NCBI RefSeq assembly: GCF_008330945.1
Contig: NZ_CP043489.1
Location: forward strand, 3,669,501 to 3,733,500
Source: Labrys sp. KNU-23
GTDB taxonomy: Bacteria > Pseudomonadota > Alphaproteobacteria > Rhizobiales > Labraceae
DNA length: 64,000 nucleotides
Reading direction: 5' to 3'
In this document: positions 51,433 to 60,431 of the stretch, in pieces
Layout of the letters: each line of letters begins with the position of its first letter
How positions within the stretch are numbered: position 1 is the stretch's first letter
The notes under the pieces: generated by a model
Seen by the model: the letters and a program-made list of their open reading frames with translations, nothing else
What the model was told of the DNA's origin: nothing
Databases searched by the model: none
Translations under genes and position numbers: made by a program

Positions 51433-53748
51433 ATGAGCCAAGCAGTGTCATGGAGTGTCGAGGGCGTCGATTCCCAGACGCGCGAGGCTGCCACCTTCCT
51501 GGCACGGCGCTCGGGCATGACGCTTGCGCAATGGCTGAAATCCACCGTTGCCGAGCAAAAATCGCATGAACCGTCTCTTTTTGAGACACAGAGCGATCTA
51601 CCTGAATCGCCGCTGGCGGTGATTGCGCGGAAGCTGGCGACAACCCAGGAGAGGTATACTGGTAGTGGGCCGGCTGACCCAAGACGCAAGATACAGGCAG
51701 TAGAGGTCAGCGCGGCCGTGCTCGCGCGCCATATCCGCGCGAGCGAAACCAGAATGGCGGGGCTGATCGAGCAACTTATCCACAGGCAGGAGCAGAGCGA
51801 GGCCCAGATGGCCACCCTGGTCGATGCCCTCGTGGACGGTTTCGCGTCTCGGCCTGTGGCTGCGGCGCCTGTCGGGGATGTCGATGGCCTCGACGATCTG
51901 GCCCGGGATCTGGAGCAGCGTATTGCCGGAATGGCTGCCAAGCTGAGCCCGTCCGCGTCCGCACCACCGGCCTCGCCTGCGCCCCGCGATGATCTGAGCG
52001 AACAGATAGCGGCGCTGACACGGGAGGTCGCCGAACTCAGGCGCAGCCATCCTCCCGCCGCATCCGGCCAAGATGAGTTTGCCGGGGATCTCGCCGGCCT
52101 GCGCACGGAAATGGCGGATCTCAGCCGGCACATCGCCGATATCCGCTCCCCCGAGCAGTTCGCGCGTCTCGACAAGAAGCTCGACCTGCTGACGCGGCAG
52201 GCACAGGATCCGGCCGTATTGGCCGCTCTCCAGCGCGAGACGGCCGACATCCGCGCCCGTCTCGGCGATCTCGTCCGCCAGCCCGAGAGCGCGCACGATC
52301 TTCACGAAAAGATCGACGCGCTGCGCCAGGCCGTGGACGATGTGCAGTCCTCGACCAATGCCTCGCTGACGGGGCTGATGGCCAAGCTTGAAGCCCTGGA
52401 TGGACGTGTCGTCGATGATGCGGCCTTCTCCGCCCTGGAGCGTCAGATCGCGGCGATGGCCGAGAGCATCGAGGGGCTCGGAGGTGGGGGGCCTGGTGCC
52501 GCACAATTGCGGGATGCCTTTGGCGAGGCCTTGGCCGGGTCGGCACTGGCTGCCTTGCCGGAAGAACTGCAGCGTTTCTACCGCGAATTGCGCCAATATC
52601 AGCAGGACGATGTCCGGGACACACGCACGGCCCTTGATGCCCTGCAATCGCTTTTGCACCAGCTTGGCAGCCGTCTGGCTGCGGTCGAGGACATGGTCAG
52701 GAATCGGGGGGGATCGGTCATCGTCGGACCGCCGGACTTGTCCGGTGTCGCGCCCTTGTTTGGCCGCGAGCGGCCCGATGACATTGCCTGGTCGGACGAT
52801 CTGCCACGATCTCTTGCGGGCGACGGATCCCGAAGTTCATCCGCAGAGACGCCACAGAGTAGCGGCCGCCCCAGCCAGGTTTCCGCCCTCGGACCGGGCG
52901 CTCCGTCGCCGCCGAGTGGAACGCGTAGCACCTTTATCGCCGCTGCGCGGCGGGCAGCGCGTGCGGCAAATGAGGCCGAGGGGGCCATCACGCGCGAGGA
53001 GAACGATCCCGTGACCGGAGGTGAACCTTTCTACAAGCGGCACAAGCGCCCGATCCTGCTGGGCCTGGCGGCCGTGACCATGATGCTGGGCGCCCTGCAG
53101 GGCGGCAAGGCCGGCGCGGCGCCCAGCAGTCGGCCCATGACGCGCCTGAGCACGTCGGCGGCTCAACAGGTACGGCCGGCAATCACCATTCCCAGGCCCG
53201 AGCAGGCCGGCCAGGCCCTGGCTTGGTTCGAGGAGGCACGCCGGCTCGATCGCGCCGACGCCTCCACCCAGGATCTTGCCAAGGCAGCCGGGCTTTATCG
53301 CCAGGCGGCCCAGATGGGCTATACGCCGGCCTTGTTCCTGCTGGGGCTGGCCTATGACAAGGGCAGGGGAGTCGGCCAGGATGCCGTGCTGGCGGGGCTG
53401 TGGTATCAGCGCGCGGCCGAGCACGGCTCCGTGAACGCGATGTACAATCTGGCCGTGCTCTATGCCAATGGCGCCGTCATGGGCGCTCCCGACTACGAAC
53501 AGGCGGCTCGCTGGTTCCACCAGGCCGCCGAGAAGGGCCATGTCGCCAGCCAGTACAATTACGCCCTGCTGGCGGCCCGAGGCCTGGGTACGCCACGCGA
53601 TCTTGCCGTTTCCTATCGCTTCCTCGCGCTTGCGGCGGCGGCAGGTGACGCGGACGCCCTGATGAAACTGGCGGAGCTCGAGCCGCGCCTGACGCCGTCC
53701 CAACGCGCTGCAGCCGAGGGAGGCAGGACCGGGCATCGCCCCTGCTGA
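51433..53748 (+). CDS. PodJ-like polarity protein with coiled coils, one TM and Sel1 repeats
   Basis: A 771-aa protein. The start SWSVEGVDSQTREAATFLARRSGMTLAQWL matches the PodJ/localisation-factor N-terminal motif. Long coiled-coil stretches rich in Ala/Glu/Arg/Leu extend to about residue 410 (RQIAAMAESIEGL, DLVRQPESAHDLHEKIDALRQAV). A proline-rich linker follows. A single membrane helix lies near 538-556 (RPILLGLAAVTMMLGALQ), then Sel1 repeats at about 610-735 (AAGLYRQAAQMGYTPALFLLGLAYDKGRGV; YQRAAEHGSVNAMYNLAVLYANG). The Sel1 domain would be periplasmic. Unlike Caulobacter PodJ it has no obvious peptidoglycan-binding domain at the end. Confidence 0.88.
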   Translation: MSQAVSWSVEGVDSQTREAATFLARRSGMTLAQWLKSTVAEQKSHEPSLFETQSDLPESPLAVIARKLATTQERYTGSGPADPRRKIQAVEVSAAVLARHIRASETRMAGLIEQLIHRQEQSEAQMATLVDALVDGFASRPVAAAPVGDVDGLDDLARDLEQRIAGMAAKLSPSASAPPASPAPRDDLSEQIAALTREVAELRRSHPPAASGQDEFAGDLAGLRTEMADLSRHIADIRSPEQFARLDKKLDLLTRQAQDPAVLAALQRETADIRARLGDLVRQPESAHDLHEKIDALRQAVDDVQSSTNASLTGLMAKLEALDGRVVDDAAFSALERQIAAMAESIEGLGGGGPGAAQLRDAFGEALAGSALAALPEELQRFYRELRQYQQDDVRDTRTALDALQSLLHQLGSRLAAVEDMVRNRGGSVIVGPPDLSGVAPLFGRERPDDIAWSDDLPRSLAGDGSRSSSAETPQSSGRPSQVSALGPGAPSPPSGTRSTFIAAARRAARAANEAEGAITREENDPVTGGEPFYKRHKRPILLGLAAVTMMLGALQGGKAGAAPSSRPMTRLSTSAAQQVRPAITIPRPEQAGQALAWFEEARRLDRADASTQDLAKAAGLYRQAAQMGYTPALFLLGLAYDKGRGVGQDAVLAGLWYQRAAEHGSVNAMYNLAVLYANGAVMGAPDYEQAARWFHQAAEKGHVASQYNYALLAARGLGTPRDLAVSYRFLALAAAAGDADALMKLAELEPRLTPSQRAAAEGGRTGHRPC

Positions 53749-53778
53749 GGGCGTTATTCCAGCAATAAGGTGCGATCA

Positions 53779-53803
53779 CCCTTCTCCCGCAAGGGGAGAA
53801 GGG
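53779..53803. repeat. CCCTTCTCCC hairpin between convergent genes
   Basis: A perfect 10-bp stem CCCTTCTCCC/GGGAGAAGGG with a five-base loop, between the PodJ-like gene and the minus-strand pdeM gene. It is of the kind often seen as short intergenic repeats in Rhizobiales, and may act as a weak bidirectional terminator. Confidence 0.65.
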
Positions 53804-53838
53804 AGTAGCGTCATCTCCTGCGAGGTCGCACGGTCCCC

Positions 53839-54528
53839 TTATCCCCCCAAGCAACGTGCCCGCGGAAAGGCGAAGACGCGTTCATCGCCCATCAAATGGG
53901 CTGTAAACCCGTCGGGGAAAAGCGGCGCGAAGGCGGCATCGCGCACGTTCAGCCCACCGGCATAGGCTCCAAAGGCCGGCAGGATGGCTCTCTTGCCGTC
54001 ACCGGCAAAGCAGCGCCGCCTCAACGAGCGGCCGCGCGTCGCGATCCTGGCGACGGGATGCAGGTGACCTGCGATCTCTCCCGGCTCGGCCCTTGCCGAT
54101 GGCTCGTGGCGGAACAGCACCGGCCCGATTGCCAGTTCCGGCGTTGCGGTGCCGCCAAGGCCTGTCGGCGGATCGGGATCGTGGTTGCCGGCGATCCAGA
54201 ATATCTCGCGCCCATGGATGCAGCGCTGCAACGCCTCGCGGTCACCAGGGGCGAGGCGGGTATCGGCACGGCGGTCGTGGAAACTGTCGCCCAGGAAGAC
54301 CAGCCGCTTGGCGCCGAAGCGGGACAGGAGCCGCGCCAGGCGCCTCAAGGTCTCGGCGGTATCATAGGGCGGCAGAAGCACGCGGCGTTCGGCGTAGGAG
54401 GAGCCCTTTTCCAGATGCAGGTCGGAGACGACGAGCAGGCTTTCCTCAAGCCAGACCAGCGCGCCGTCGGCGGTGGCGAGGAATTCGACGCCCGCGACGG
54501 CCAGCACGGCTTCGTCCCGCCGGATCAT
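53839..54528 (-). CDS. pdeM: Ligase-associated DNA damage response endonuclease PdeM
   Basis: Metallophosphoesterase-fold nuclease (229 aa) found with ligase-associated repair genes. Calcineurin-like motifs are VVSDLHLEKGSSYAERR (D-x-H), FLGDSFHDRRAD (GD), WIAGNHDPDPP (GNHD) and GEIAGHLHPVARI (GHLH). The ATG at 54528 is preceded by GAGGAAG inside the helicase end; the helicase stop is one base away. The pair is co-transcribed, helicase first. It is predicted to act on DNA damage ends with the helicase, exonuclease and ligase. Confidence 0.92.
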   Translation of the reverse strand: MIRRDEAVLAVAGVEFLATADGALVWLEESLLVVSDLHLEKGSSYAERRVLLPPYDTAETLRRLARLLSRFGAKRLVFLGDSFHDRRADTRLAPGDREALQRCIHGREIFWIAGNHDPDPPTGLGGTATPELAIGPVLFRHEPSARAEPGEIAGHLHPVARIATRGRSLRRRCFAGDGKRAILPAFGAYAGGLNVRDAAFAPLFPDGFTAHLMGDERVFAFPRARCLGG

Positions 54529-54529
54529 C

Positions 54530-57178
54530 TCAGGCGCTTCCTCTATCGTCGGCGCGATCCTGCCGTCCAACCATGGCCTCCGCGATCAAATCATCCGCTG
54601 CCTCGGCGAGGACGCTGTCCGTCGCCTCGCCATAAACCGACTCCCGGCCGATCTCCAGCATGATCGGCACCGCCAAAGGCGAGATGCGATCGAGCCTCTT
54701 ATGAATGATTCGGCCCCTGATGCGCGAGAGCATGCTGGAAAGGCGCTGCAGATCGAGCAGACCGGTGCGCGCATCCTCCCAGGCGGCGCGCATCAGGATG
54801 TGGTTGGGTTCGTGCTGGCGCAGCACGTCATAGACGAGATCGGTCGAGATCGAGATCTGGCGCCCGGTCTTTTCCTTGCCGGGTGCGCGGCGTTCGATCA
54901 GCCCTGAAATGATGGCGCAGGTGCGGAACATGCGCTTCATCAAGGCCGATTCCGCCAGCCATTCCTCGAGATCGTCCCCGAGCATGTCCTGGTCGAAGAG
55001 CTGGTCCATGGCGGCCCGATGCATGTCGGAGACGCCCCACACCGCCAGCGCATAGTCGTTGGCGACGAAGCCCATCGGCTTCAGTTTCGCCCGCTCCAGC
55101 CGGCGGGTCAGCAGCATGCCGAGCGTCTGGTGGGCGAGGCGGCCCTCGAAGGGATAGCAGACGAGATAATGGCGGTTGCCGCGCGGAAAGGTCTCGACCA
55201 ACAGGTCGCCGGCCGGCGGCATACGGGAGATGTCGCGCTGCAGGCGCAGCCAGTCCGCCACCTGGTCGGGCAGGCCGGCCCAGCTGTCGGGATCGGCCAG
55301 CATCGAACGCACGCGGCTGGCCAGATGCGTGGAGAGCGGAAACTTGCCGCCGGCGAAGGAGGGGATCTTCGGGTCCCGTCCGGGCGGGGCGCGGGTGACG
55401 AGCACGTCCTCTTCCTGGATGCCTTCGAAGCGCAGGATCTCCCCGGCGAACAGGAAGGTATCGCCCACGGAAAGTCCTTCGGCGAAATATTCCTCGACTT
55501 CGCCCAGCACCCGGCCGAAGCCGCGCCGGGCCGTCGTCTCGCCCGGTTTGCGTTTGGGCGGGCCGGAGGCCTTGGGGTCCATGAACCAGGGCAGATAGGG
55601 CGTCGGCTTGTCGGCGGCCATGCGGCTCGGCTCGCGCGGGCCGCGATTGGAGAGGCGCACCTTGAGCAGGGCTTCTTCGACGATGGTGCCGACATTGAGC
55701 CGGTAGGCCTGTGCCACCATGGGATTGGCGACGCGCCACAGGCCGTCCTTGCCCTGCCGGATTTTGGCAAAGCGGTCATAGGTCTTCAGGGCATAGCCAC
55801 CGGTTGCCACGAAGGCGAGGACGTCGTCGAACGTCGCACGGTCGAGCCCGGCATAGGCTTCGGCGGAAGCGATTTCCCGGTAGAGCGCATCGGCATCGAA
55901 GGGCGCTCCGCAGGCGACGCCGAGCACATGCTGGGCCAGCACGTCGAGGGCGCCGGTGCGGGCAATGGGCGTATCCTGCTCGCCGGCCTTGGCTGCATCG
56001 ACCGCCGCCTTGCATTCCAGCACCTCGAAGCGGTTGGTCGGCACCAGGATCGCCTGCGAGGGCTCGTCCAGCCGGTGATTGGCGCGGCCGATGCGCTGCA
56101 GCAGGCGCGAGGCCCCCTTGGGCGCACCGACATTGATGACGAGATCGACATCGCCCCAGTCGATGCCGAGATCGAGGGTGGAGGTGCAAACCACCGCCTT
56201 GAGCCGCCCGGCTGCCATGGCCTCCTCGACCCGGCGACGCTGGCCAACTTCCAGAGAGCCGTGATGGAGCGCGATGGCGAGGCTCTCCTCGTTCACCCGC
56301 CACAATTCCTGGAACACGAACTCGGCCTGCATGCGGGTGTTGACGAAGACGAGCGTGGTCTTGTGAGCCTTGATCAGGGCGTAGAGCTCGGTCATGGCGT
56401 GGCGGGCGGTGTGCCCCGCCCAGGGCAGCCGCTCGGCGGTTTCGAGGATGTCCAGCACCGGCGCCGCACCGCCCTCTGCGATCACGAGGTCGGCCATATC
56501 AGGGCGATCCGGGGATTGGGGCACGATCCAGCGCCGCAGTTCGTCCGGGTCGCGCACCGTGGCCGAGAGGCCGACGATCTCGAGATCCGGCACGAAATGC
56601 CGCAGGCGCGCCAGGCCGAGGGCGAGGAGGTCGCCGCGCTTGGAGGTGACGATGGAATGAAGTTCGTCCAGCACCACCCGCTTGAGGCCGCCGAACAGCT
56701 CGGCGGCTTCCCGGCTCGCCAGCAGCAAAGCAAGCTGTTCGGGCGTGGTGAGCAGGATGTCGGGCGGATCGCGCTTCTGGCGCTGGCGCTTGGCCTGGGG
56801 CGTGTCGCCGGTGCGGGTTTCGATGCGGATGGGCAGGCCCATCTCGCCGGCCGGGCGTTCCAGGTTGCGGGCGACGTCGACGGCCAATGCCTTGAGCGGC
56901 GAGATGTAGAGCGTGTGGAGCGCGGAGGCGGCATTGGCGCGACGAGGAGCGAGATCGATCAGGCTCGGCAGGAAGCCGGCCAGGGTCTTGCCGGCGCCGG
57001 TAGGGGCGATCAGCAGGGCCGAACGCCCGCTGCGTGCTTTCTCGACCAGCTGGAGCTGATGCGGCCGCGGCGTCCAGCCGCGGGCCGCAAACCAGTTGGC
57101 GAAGATCGCCGGAAGGGTGGGGAGTGGGGAGCCGGAGGTCAGATCTCCCGTCTCCCGCGTCCCGCTCTGTTCATTCAT
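54530..57178 (-). CDS. Ligase-associated DNA damage response DEXH helicase (Lhr-like)
   Basis: An 882-aa superfamily 2 helicase of the Lhr family. Walker A is APTGAGKT (GAGKT at 61-65), motif II is VVLDELHSIV (DELH), and motif III is GLSATVRDP. The C-terminal helicase part includes LVFVNTRMQAEFVFQELW, VVCTSTLDLGIDWGDVDLVINVGAPKG and RLLQRIGRANHR. A C-terminal winged-helix and Lhr-like domain covers the rest. The end overlaps the pdeM start region. It likely unwinds or remodels DNA with the downstream nuclease. Confidence 0.95.
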   Translation of the reverse strand: MNEQSGTRETGDLTSGSPLPTLPAIFANWFAARGWTPRPHQLQLVEKARSGRSALLIAPTGAGKTLAGFLPSLIDLAPRRANAASALHTLYISPLKALAVDVARNLERPAGEMGLPIRIETRTGDTPQAKRQRQKRDPPDILLTTPEQLALLLASREAAELFGGLKRVVLDELHSIVTSKRGDLLALGLARLRHFVPDLEIVGLSATVRDPDELRRWIVPQSPDRPDMADLVIAEGGAAPVLDILETAERLPWAGHTARHAMTELYALIKAHKTTLVFVNTRMQAEFVFQELWRVNEESLAIALHHGSLEVGQRRRVEEAMAAGRLKAVVCTSTLDLGIDWGDVDLVINVGAPKGASRLLQRIGRANHRLDEPSQAILVPTNRFEVLECKAAVDAAKAGEQDTPIARTGALDVLAQHVLGVACGAPFDADALYREIASAEAYAGLDRATFDDVLAFVATGGYALKTYDRFAKIRQGKDGLWRVANPMVAQAYRLNVGTIVEEALLKVRLSNRGPREPSRMAADKPTPYLPWFMDPKASGPPKRKPGETTARRGFGRVLGEVEEYFAEGLSVGDTFLFAGEILRFEGIQEEDVLVTRAPPGRDPKIPSFAGGKFPLSTHLASRVRSMLADPDSWAGLPDQVADWLRLQRDISRMPPAGDLLVETFPRGNRHYLVCYPFEGRLAHQTLGMLLTRRLERAKLKPMGFVANDYALAVWGVSDMHRAAMDQLFDQDMLGDDLEEWLAESALMKRMFRTCAIISGLIERRAPGKEKTGRQISISTDLVYDVLRQHEPNHILMRAAWEDARTGLLDLQRLSSMLSRIRGRIIHKRLDRISPLAVPIMLEIGRESVYGEATDSVLAEAADDLIAEAMVGRQDRADDRGSA

Positions 57179-57248
57179 GCCATTATCGCCGATTCATGCG
57201 GAGATATTGGCGTGCCGGGGTCAGATGTCCACTATCGGCCGGAAGGAT

Positions 57249-57602
57249 CTAGCGGCAATCATAGATTGCCATGATGGCATGGGCCTCGCCATGGGCGCCC
57301 GGATCATTGGTGACGCTGTATCGGATGGGCGGCAGGCCCCCCTCGCACCCCTCCCGGCGAGCACGTGCATCCAGGTCATGCATGATGGCGGCTGTGATCG
57401 GTTGAGGTCTACGCCAATAGTAAAAATTGGAGACCATGAGCCCTCCAGCATGACTGCCATCGCCAATACGTGAAATGCGCTTGACCACCTCGCCACGCGA
57501 AGTCTCCTGAGAGGTGCGGGTGATGAGATTCAGCTCGCTCCGGCTGGCGCAACTGGCAAGGCTGAGGCCTGCCGCGACTACGGCTAGAATTTTCGAATAC
57601 AT
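57249..57602 (-). CDS. Small lipoprotein of unknown function, paralogue 1
   Basis: A 117-aa predicted lipoprotein. The signal MYSKILAVVAAGLSLASC has a lipobox with Cys18. The mature part contains LMVSNFYYWRRPQPITAAIMHDLDARARREGCEGGLPP and ends YDCR. I recognise no family. The start ATG at 57602 follows GGAGAAAG. The next upstream gene (57674-58027) encodes a protein of the same length with the same core, so these are tandem duplicates. The role is unknown; they lie inside the split repair locus. Confidence 0.78.
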   Translation of the reverse strand: MYSKILAVVAAGLSLASCASRSELNLITRTSQETSRGEVVKRISRIGDGSHAGGLMVSNFYYWRRPQPITAAIMHDLDARARREGCEGGLPPIRYSVTNDPGAHGEAHAIMAIYDCR

Positions 57603-57673
57603 GCTCTTTCTCCGGAGACGGGAGGCGGATGTCGCGAAAGCCGCTCGAAAGGGGCTGGTCGTCGGCCTGGCGT

Positions 57674-58027
57674 TCAATCGCAGTCGTAATGGGTGATGAT
57701 GCGATAGGCAGAGGTATAGGTGCCCCAGCGAGCGCTGACGCTGCTGCGTACCGGGGCGGTACCGTCGAGGCAACCGGCACGGCGGGCCCGGATGTCCATG
57801 TCGCGCAGGATCGGCGCCGTCACCGGTTGGGGGCGGCTCCAGTAATAGAAGTTCGACACCATCAGGTTGCCGGCCAGGACGCCGTTGGTGATGCGGGTGG
57901 TGTTCTTGACGACCCGGCCACGCGGCGTCTGGTCGGCCGCCCTCGTCAGGGTCTGCAGGCCATCGCTGGTGGCGCAGCTCGCACAGGCAAGACCTGCCAG
58001 GATGACCACGGAAATTCTCGAAAACAT
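57674..58027 (-). CDS. Small lipoprotein of unknown function, paralogue 2
   Basis: A 117-aa predicted lipoprotein, same length as the neighbouring paralogue. The signal MFSRISVVILAGLACASC ends with the lipobox Cys18. Shared core: LMVSNFYYWSRPQPVTAPILRDMDIRARRAGCLDG, then P-x-R-x-S-V and a YDC end; PRGRVVKN parallels SRGEVVKR. The start ATG at 58027 follows AAGGGGG. It is 71 bp upstream of paralogue 1 on the same strand. The function is not known. Confidence 0.78.
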   Translation of the reverse strand: MFSRISVVILAGLACASCATSDGLQTLTRAADQTPRGRVVKNTTRITNGVLAGNLMVSNFYYWSRPQPVTAPILRDMDIRARRAGCLDGTAPVRSSVSARWGTYTSAYRIITHYDCD

Positions 58028-58156
58028 AGTGCCCCCTTCAAGCGCATGACTCTCCATTGGTTGGCAAGCAACCAAATCCCCCGAGGCATCCTTACGTTGG
58101 GGAAGTAAATTTGCCAAGGCGCGCGACGTACCGGGAGTGGCGATGCGGGACCTGGC

Positions 58157-59080
58157 TTACGGGACCGGCGGGCGCTCGATCACGGCCACCAGGCCGGGTA
58201 CCGGAGCGCCTCGGTCGGTACGGGCCCAGGCATCGTCGAGATGGCGCAGGCGCAGGCCTGCCGAGGCTATCCAGCCCTCGATGCCCTGGCGCGAATGGGC
58301 GTAGCGCAGATCGTGATTGAGAATGAAGGCGGCGGGCCCGTCCTGGCTCTGGACCGTAAAGGCGAACAGTCCGCCGGGCACCAGTACTCGCGCGGCCTGC
58401 CGGAAGATGGTGTCGAGATCGCCGACATAGATGAACACGTCGGCTGCCAGGATCAGGTCGGCGCTGCCCGTGTCCTGTCGGAGGAGAAAATCGGCGATAT
58501 CGGCCCGTTCCAGCTCACGATAGATCTGCTTGGCCCGCGCCTTGGCGAGCATGGCGGCGGAGAGGTCGACGCCGACGATGTCCCGGCAGAAGGGGTGGAA
58601 CACCTCGCCCGCAAGGCCGGTGCCGCAACCCAGGTCCAAAGCGCGTTCGAACGGCCCGTGCTGGCCGAGCCCCTCCACGGCCATGCGCAACAAAGCAGGG
58701 CCTCGATAGGAGAGATTGTCGACCAGGGAGCGCTCGAATCGCGGTGCATATTCGTCGAACAGCGCGGCCACATGGGCCGGCGTCATCGCGCCATCGGCCG
58801 GCATCTCGCCGAGCCGGGCCAGACGCGCCCCGGCGCCTGCTTCATCCGCGGGGTCGAGGGAAAGGGACCTGCGAAAGGCGTCGATGGCCTCTTTCAGACG
58901 GCCGAGCGTCTCGTTGAGATCGCCGAGCGACAGCCAGCCGGCGGCCCAGCCGGGCGCCTCATCAAGGGCTTGCGCCACCAGTTCGGCGGCCGAGCTGGGA
59001 TCGCCCGCCGTCTTGTAATCCATGGCATAGGCGAAGCGGCGGTCGGCGATGGCATTGCCGGAGGAACGGGCTTTGAGCAT
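58157..59080 (-). CDS. TPR-containing class I methyltransferase
   Basis: A 307-aa protein with an N-terminal tetratricopeptide-like region (residues 20-95: GDPSSAAELVAQALDEAPGWAAGWLSLGDLNETLGRLKEAIDAFRRSLSLDPADEAG). A SAM-dependent methyltransferase domain follows. Motif I is ERALDLGCGTGLAGEVFH, and the acid is in VGVDLSAAMLAKA. Motif II/III includes DLILAADVFIYVGDL and RVLVPGGLFAFTVQS. It belongs to a family of TPR-plus-methyltransferase proteins common in Rhizobiales. Substrate is unknown. It is on the same strand as the lipoproteins with a 129-bp gap. Confidence 0.87.
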   Translation of the reverse strand: MLKARSSGNAIADRRFAYAMDYKTAGDPSSAAELVAQALDEAPGWAAGWLSLGDLNETLGRLKEAIDAFRRSLSLDPADEAGAGARLARLGEMPADGAMTPAHVAALFDEYAPRFERSLVDNLSYRGPALLRMAVEGLGQHGPFERALDLGCGTGLAGEVFHPFCRDIVGVDLSAAMLAKARAKQIYRELERADIADFLLRQDTGSADLILAADVFIYVGDLDTIFRQAARVLVPGGLFAFTVQSQDGPAAFILNHDLRYAHSRQGIEGWIASAGLRLRHLDDAWARTDRGAPVPGLVAVIERPPVP

Positions 59081-59204
59081 GGTGTGGCTGCAGGAGAAAG
59101 CCGAGCCAACAGAACGGTCTGTCGGGCCCTATGCAGATCGTGATGTCGGCAGCTCTCAGCAAGACTGCGAACACCACGACGTCCCAGGAAGCGTCAAACG
59201 ACGC

Positions 59205-60275
59205 TTATTGCTTGCCCGCCGACCATGATGGCCAGTTCTTGAGGACCGCATCGGCAAAGGCCGAGCCGACGCGATAGGCATTGGCGACCGAAGGGCCGAA
59301 GCCGCCGGACTTGGCACTGAGCGACTCTGCCGCGCTCTGGCCGGGCGCCTCGCGATCGAAATTGGAAGCGGTGCGCAACACGGCGATGCGCTCGAAATCG
59401 AGCAGGCCGGCATCGGCGCCACGCTTGAGGGCGGTCAGCGTGGCATTGTCTTCCATCTGCGTGGTGCAGTAGTTCGCCTTGCCGTCGGTGGCATGCCTGG
59501 CCCAGCGTTCCATGGCATCGCCGATCCTGGATCCGTGCCAATAGGTGTCGATCGAGACGGTGTCGCACAGTTTCACCGCCGGCTTGGCGCGGGCGGCCTC
59601 GTCCTGATAGCGGGCGCGATAGTCCTGTGCGTCCTTGCCGTCGGCGAGCGCGACGGAGCGGGTCAGCTCGAAGGCCTTTTCCGCCAGTTTCGGATTGAGC
59701 GCATAGACCTCGGTGCCGGCGCTCCAGCCTGCCTTGTCGCTCGGCTTGGCGGCGCCGAGCGGCAGCATGCCGTCGGGCCAGTCGGAGGGGATCTGGCGTG
59801 GATCGATGTCGTGGCGCAGGCCGCCATCGATGACATAGCGTGCCCACAGGGCCGATCCCAGCGTGCCGTCCTTGGGGTCGACGCCGGCAATGCCGTCGAT
59901 CAGGAAATAGGTCTGCTTCAGATCGAACTGGCCACCGAGAACGAGCGCGGCCGTCGAGCTGGCCGCATTGGCATAGCCCATGGCGGTCGTCATCACGCAC
60001 AGGCCATCCTTGTCACAGGCGACGTCGGGATATTCCCGGGACAGGCCGGGAACCTTGATTTTCGTCGCCAGCTTCCGGGCTTCGAGCCAGGGCTTGGTTT
60101 CCTCGCCGAACATGGTGATCACCATCACCTTGGGGGCGATCCGTTCGGCGGCGCCGACAGGGGCGCTGCCGGCGAGGGCCAGTACCGCCGTCAGGCCGGC
60201 GCCGACAAGATAGTTGCTCGCGGATAGCGTCCGTGATCGGGCATTGGCCAGCGCCGGCGTCCGGTTGAACAGCAT
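59205..60275 (-). CDS. Purine nucleoside permease (NUP)-family protein, exported
   Basis: A 356-aa NUP-family protein related to fungal Nup. It has a signal-like N-terminus (LVGAGLTAVLALAGSAPVGAAE) and the family signatures APKVMVITMFGEETKPWLE and GLCVMTTAMGYANAASSTAAL. It also has YFLIDGIAGVDPKDGTLGSALWARYVIDG and a long nucleoside-phosphorylase-like core (QMEDNATLTALKR, AVLRTASNFDR). Despite its name it has no membrane bundle, so it is a secreted nucleoside-binding or phosphorylase-like protein. I chose the ATG at 60275 with GGAG upstream. It is divergent from the exonuclease gene. Confidence 0.85.
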   Translation of the reverse strand: MLFNRTPALANARSRTLSASNYLVGAGLTAVLALAGSAPVGAAERIAPKVMVITMFGEETKPWLEARKLATKIKVPGLSREYPDVACDKDGLCVMTTAMGYANAASSTAALVLGGQFDLKQTYFLIDGIAGVDPKDGTLGSALWARYVIDGGLRHDIDPRQIPSDWPDGMLPLGAAKPSDKAGWSAGTEVYALNPKLAEKAFELTRSVALADGKDAQDYRARYQDEAARAKPAVKLCDTVSIDTYWHGSRIGDAMERWARHATDGKANYCTTQMEDNATLTALKRGADAGLLDFERIAVLRTASNFDREAPGQSAAESLSAKSGGFGPSVANAYRVGSAFADAVLKNWPSWSAGKQ

Positions 60276-60431
60276 CTGGAATGGGTCTCCATGGTTGCCA
60301 TCTCCGGTATCGCATGGACGGGGTGATGTCATCCCGTTCCTGTCGCGATACCCCGCAAAGATCGAGGTTGTCCGGCGCAGGATTGCCGGCAGCACCTTGG
60401 CCCCGTGCCGGTTTCACCCTATGTTCTCGCC

